7,945 nucleotides of DNA from Rhodoferax sp. (lineage in GTDB: Bacteria; Pseudomonadota; Gammaproteobacteria; Burkholderiales; Burkholderiaceae_C): assembly GCA_018882485.1 (NCBI GenBank), contig VERU01000098.1, forward strand, positions 1 to 7,945. The letters run 5' to 3'. The position numbers were made by a program, and so were the translations under genes. Below the pieces are notes generated by a model, which worked only from the letters and a program-made list of their open reading frames with translations, did not search any database and had not been told where the DNA came from. Below are positions 7,141-7,945 of this stretch, one piece after another. Position 1 is the first letter of the stretch; each line of letters opens with the position of its first letter.

Positions 7141-7902
7141 GTGACTTCGGGCACCGTGGCTGTCGACGTCCTGTCCGGGGTGGTGGTGATCCTGCTGGTG
7201 GATTACCTCCGGCAGCATCGTGCATGGGGTTGGTTGCAACTGGTACGCGGCTCGTCTGCCCTGGATGCTCCTCCGGGACTGCGGTTTGCCAAGGTGATGG
7301 GCAGCGGTCAGGGCGGAGGCTTTGGGTTGCGGCCGAGTGCCACCCACCAGGGACTGGTCTGCGTCTTCAATGATCGCGGTTCGGCAGAGCGGTTCTGCAG
7401 CGGGGCCGGTGCGCGTGCATTCATCGATCGGGCCCGCGAACACTGGATGGGCATGTTGGATGTCACCTCATCCCGAGGTGCCTGGGATCAGCACACCTGG
7501 GCGGTCAGCCCTGACCTGGAGGGACTGGGTGGCATCTCCTCGGTTGCAGGGCCGGGTCCCGTGGCCTCGTTGACCCGGGCCAGCATCCGTCCGAGTTCCG
7601 TCATGGCATTTTGGCGCCATGCCCCCGCCGCGCAGGCTGATTTGGCGACCGCTCCAGGTTGCGAACTGGCGGTCGGGCTGGGTGAAGCGCCGCTGGTCCG
7701 CCAGTGCACCTTCAGTCTCTGGGAGGACGAGGACTCGATGGTTCGTTACGCCCATACGGGCGCTCATCGACGCGCTGTTGCATCGGCTTATCGCCATGAG
7801 TTTTTCAGTGAGTCCATGTTTGTTCGGATGCGTGTGTTGGCAATGGAAGGTCAGTGGCAGGGTCGCGCCTTCAAGCTGATGCCGGGAGAGCTTCGTGGCT
7901 GA
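7141..7902 (+). CDS. crtA: Spheroidene monooxygenase CrtA
   Basis: CrtA is the oxygen-dependent monooxygenase that introduces the C-2 keto group into acyclic carotenoids, turning spheroidene into spheroidenone and, where present, spirilloxanthin into 2-keto forms. Family features are VVVILLVDYL and PPGLRFAKVMGSGQGGGFG near the N-terminus, LTRASIRPS (about residue 144 from the 7141 start), the CELAVGLGEAPLVRQCTFS block (about 172-190) and FSESMFVR (about 222-229). The start is uncertain, since there is no ATG. GTG at 7117 (261 residues) has a GAGG directly against it and sits in a hairpin; GTG at 7141 (253 residues) has GGGA five bases upstream; GTG at 7156 is also in frame. I prefer 7141, because homologous sequence begins only around VVVILLVDYL. 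The stop overlaps the next gene by eight bases, indicating a carotenoid sub-operon continuing from puf. Confidence 0.9.
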   Translation: MTSGTVAVDVLSGVVVILLVDYLRQHRAWGWLQLVRGSSALDAPPGLRFAKVMGSGQGGGFGLRPSATHQGLVCVFNDRGSAERFCSGAGARAFIDRAREHWMGMLDVTSSRGAWDQHTWAVSPDLEGLGGISSVAGPGPVASLTRASIRPSSVMAFWRHAPAAQADLATAPGCELAVGLGEAPLVRQCTFSLWEDEDSMVRYAHTGAHRRAVASAYRHEFFSESMFVRMRVLAMEGQWQGRAFKLMPGELRG

Positions 7903-7945
7903 GCGCCAGACGGTGGTGGTCGGTGCGGGTATCGGTGGCCTGGTC
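7895..7945 (+). CDS. N-terminus of a carotenoid desaturase (CrtD or CrtI type), truncated by the window end
   Basis: A GTG at 7895 opens a frame running to the window edge. It encodes 17 residues, MAERQTVVVGAGIGGLV, containing a beta strand and the GxGxxG dinucleotide-binding motif of the phytoene-desaturase/amine-oxidase fold. GGAG at 7885-7888 lies six bases upstream. The GTG precedes the crtA TGA (7900-7902), so the two reading frames overlap by eight bases. After crtA in a Rubrivivax-like order the expected gene is crtD (hydroxy/methoxyneurosporene C-3,4 desaturase), whereas in some Rhodobacter clusters crtI is near crtA. The fragment alone cannot tell these apart, so I give no symbol. 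Confidence 0.75.
   Translation, partial: MAERQTVVVGAGIGGLV

Overview
The window is a segment of a proteobacterial photosynthesis gene cluster. All recognisable genes lie on the + strand in a tight, GC-rich superoperon. The order is bchX (3' end only), bchY, bchZ, pufB, an unassigned 74-residue membrane-protein gene, pufA, pufL, pufM, pufC, crtA, and the first 17 codons of a crtD/crtI-type carotenoid desaturase. It comes from a purple bacterium or aerobic anoxygenic phototroph with a type-II reaction centre, an LH1 antenna, a tetraheme reaction-centre cytochrome and a ketocarotenoid (spheroidenone-type) pathway. The order bchXYZ-puf-pufC-crtA-desaturase, the LH1 sequences and the Ala/Pro-rich PufA tail recall Rubrivivax-like Betaproteobacteria. 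A gammaproteobacterial phototroph cannot be excluded from the sequence alone.

Region 2-3378 encodes chlorophyllide a oxidoreductase (BchX reductase component, BchY/BchZ catalytic component), which reduces ring B of chlorophyllide a on the way to bacteriochlorophyll a. The four expected iron-sulfur ligands are visible (BchY C69, C94, C152; BchZ C35). Region 3379-3527 is a 149-base non-coding leader with strong RNA hairpins and no pufQ. Region 3528-7110 is the puf block. It holds the LH1 beta and alpha antenna polypeptides, the L and M reaction-centre subunits with every canonical pigment, iron and quinone-site residue I checked, and the four-heme lipoprotein PufC. Region 7117-7945 starts carotenoid modification: spheroidene monooxygenase CrtA, then an overlapping FAD/NAD(P)-binding desaturase.

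The genes act together. BchXYZ helps make the pigment, PufBA bind it in the LH1 ring, PufLM carry out charge separation, PufC re-reduces the special pair, and CrtA with the desaturase finish the carotenoids that pack into LH1 and the reaction centre.

The one feature outside the textbook layout is the small single-span membrane protein gene at 3708-3932. It sits between pufB and pufA, where the two antenna genes are normally adjacent. It has its own strong ribosome-binding site, and its stop codon overlaps the pufA ribosome-binding site. It has no membrane histidine, so it is unlikely to be an antenna polypeptide. Its shape recalls LH1 accessory subunits (PufX, gamma, protein W) or a displaced PufQ. 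This is the main candidate for something undescribed.
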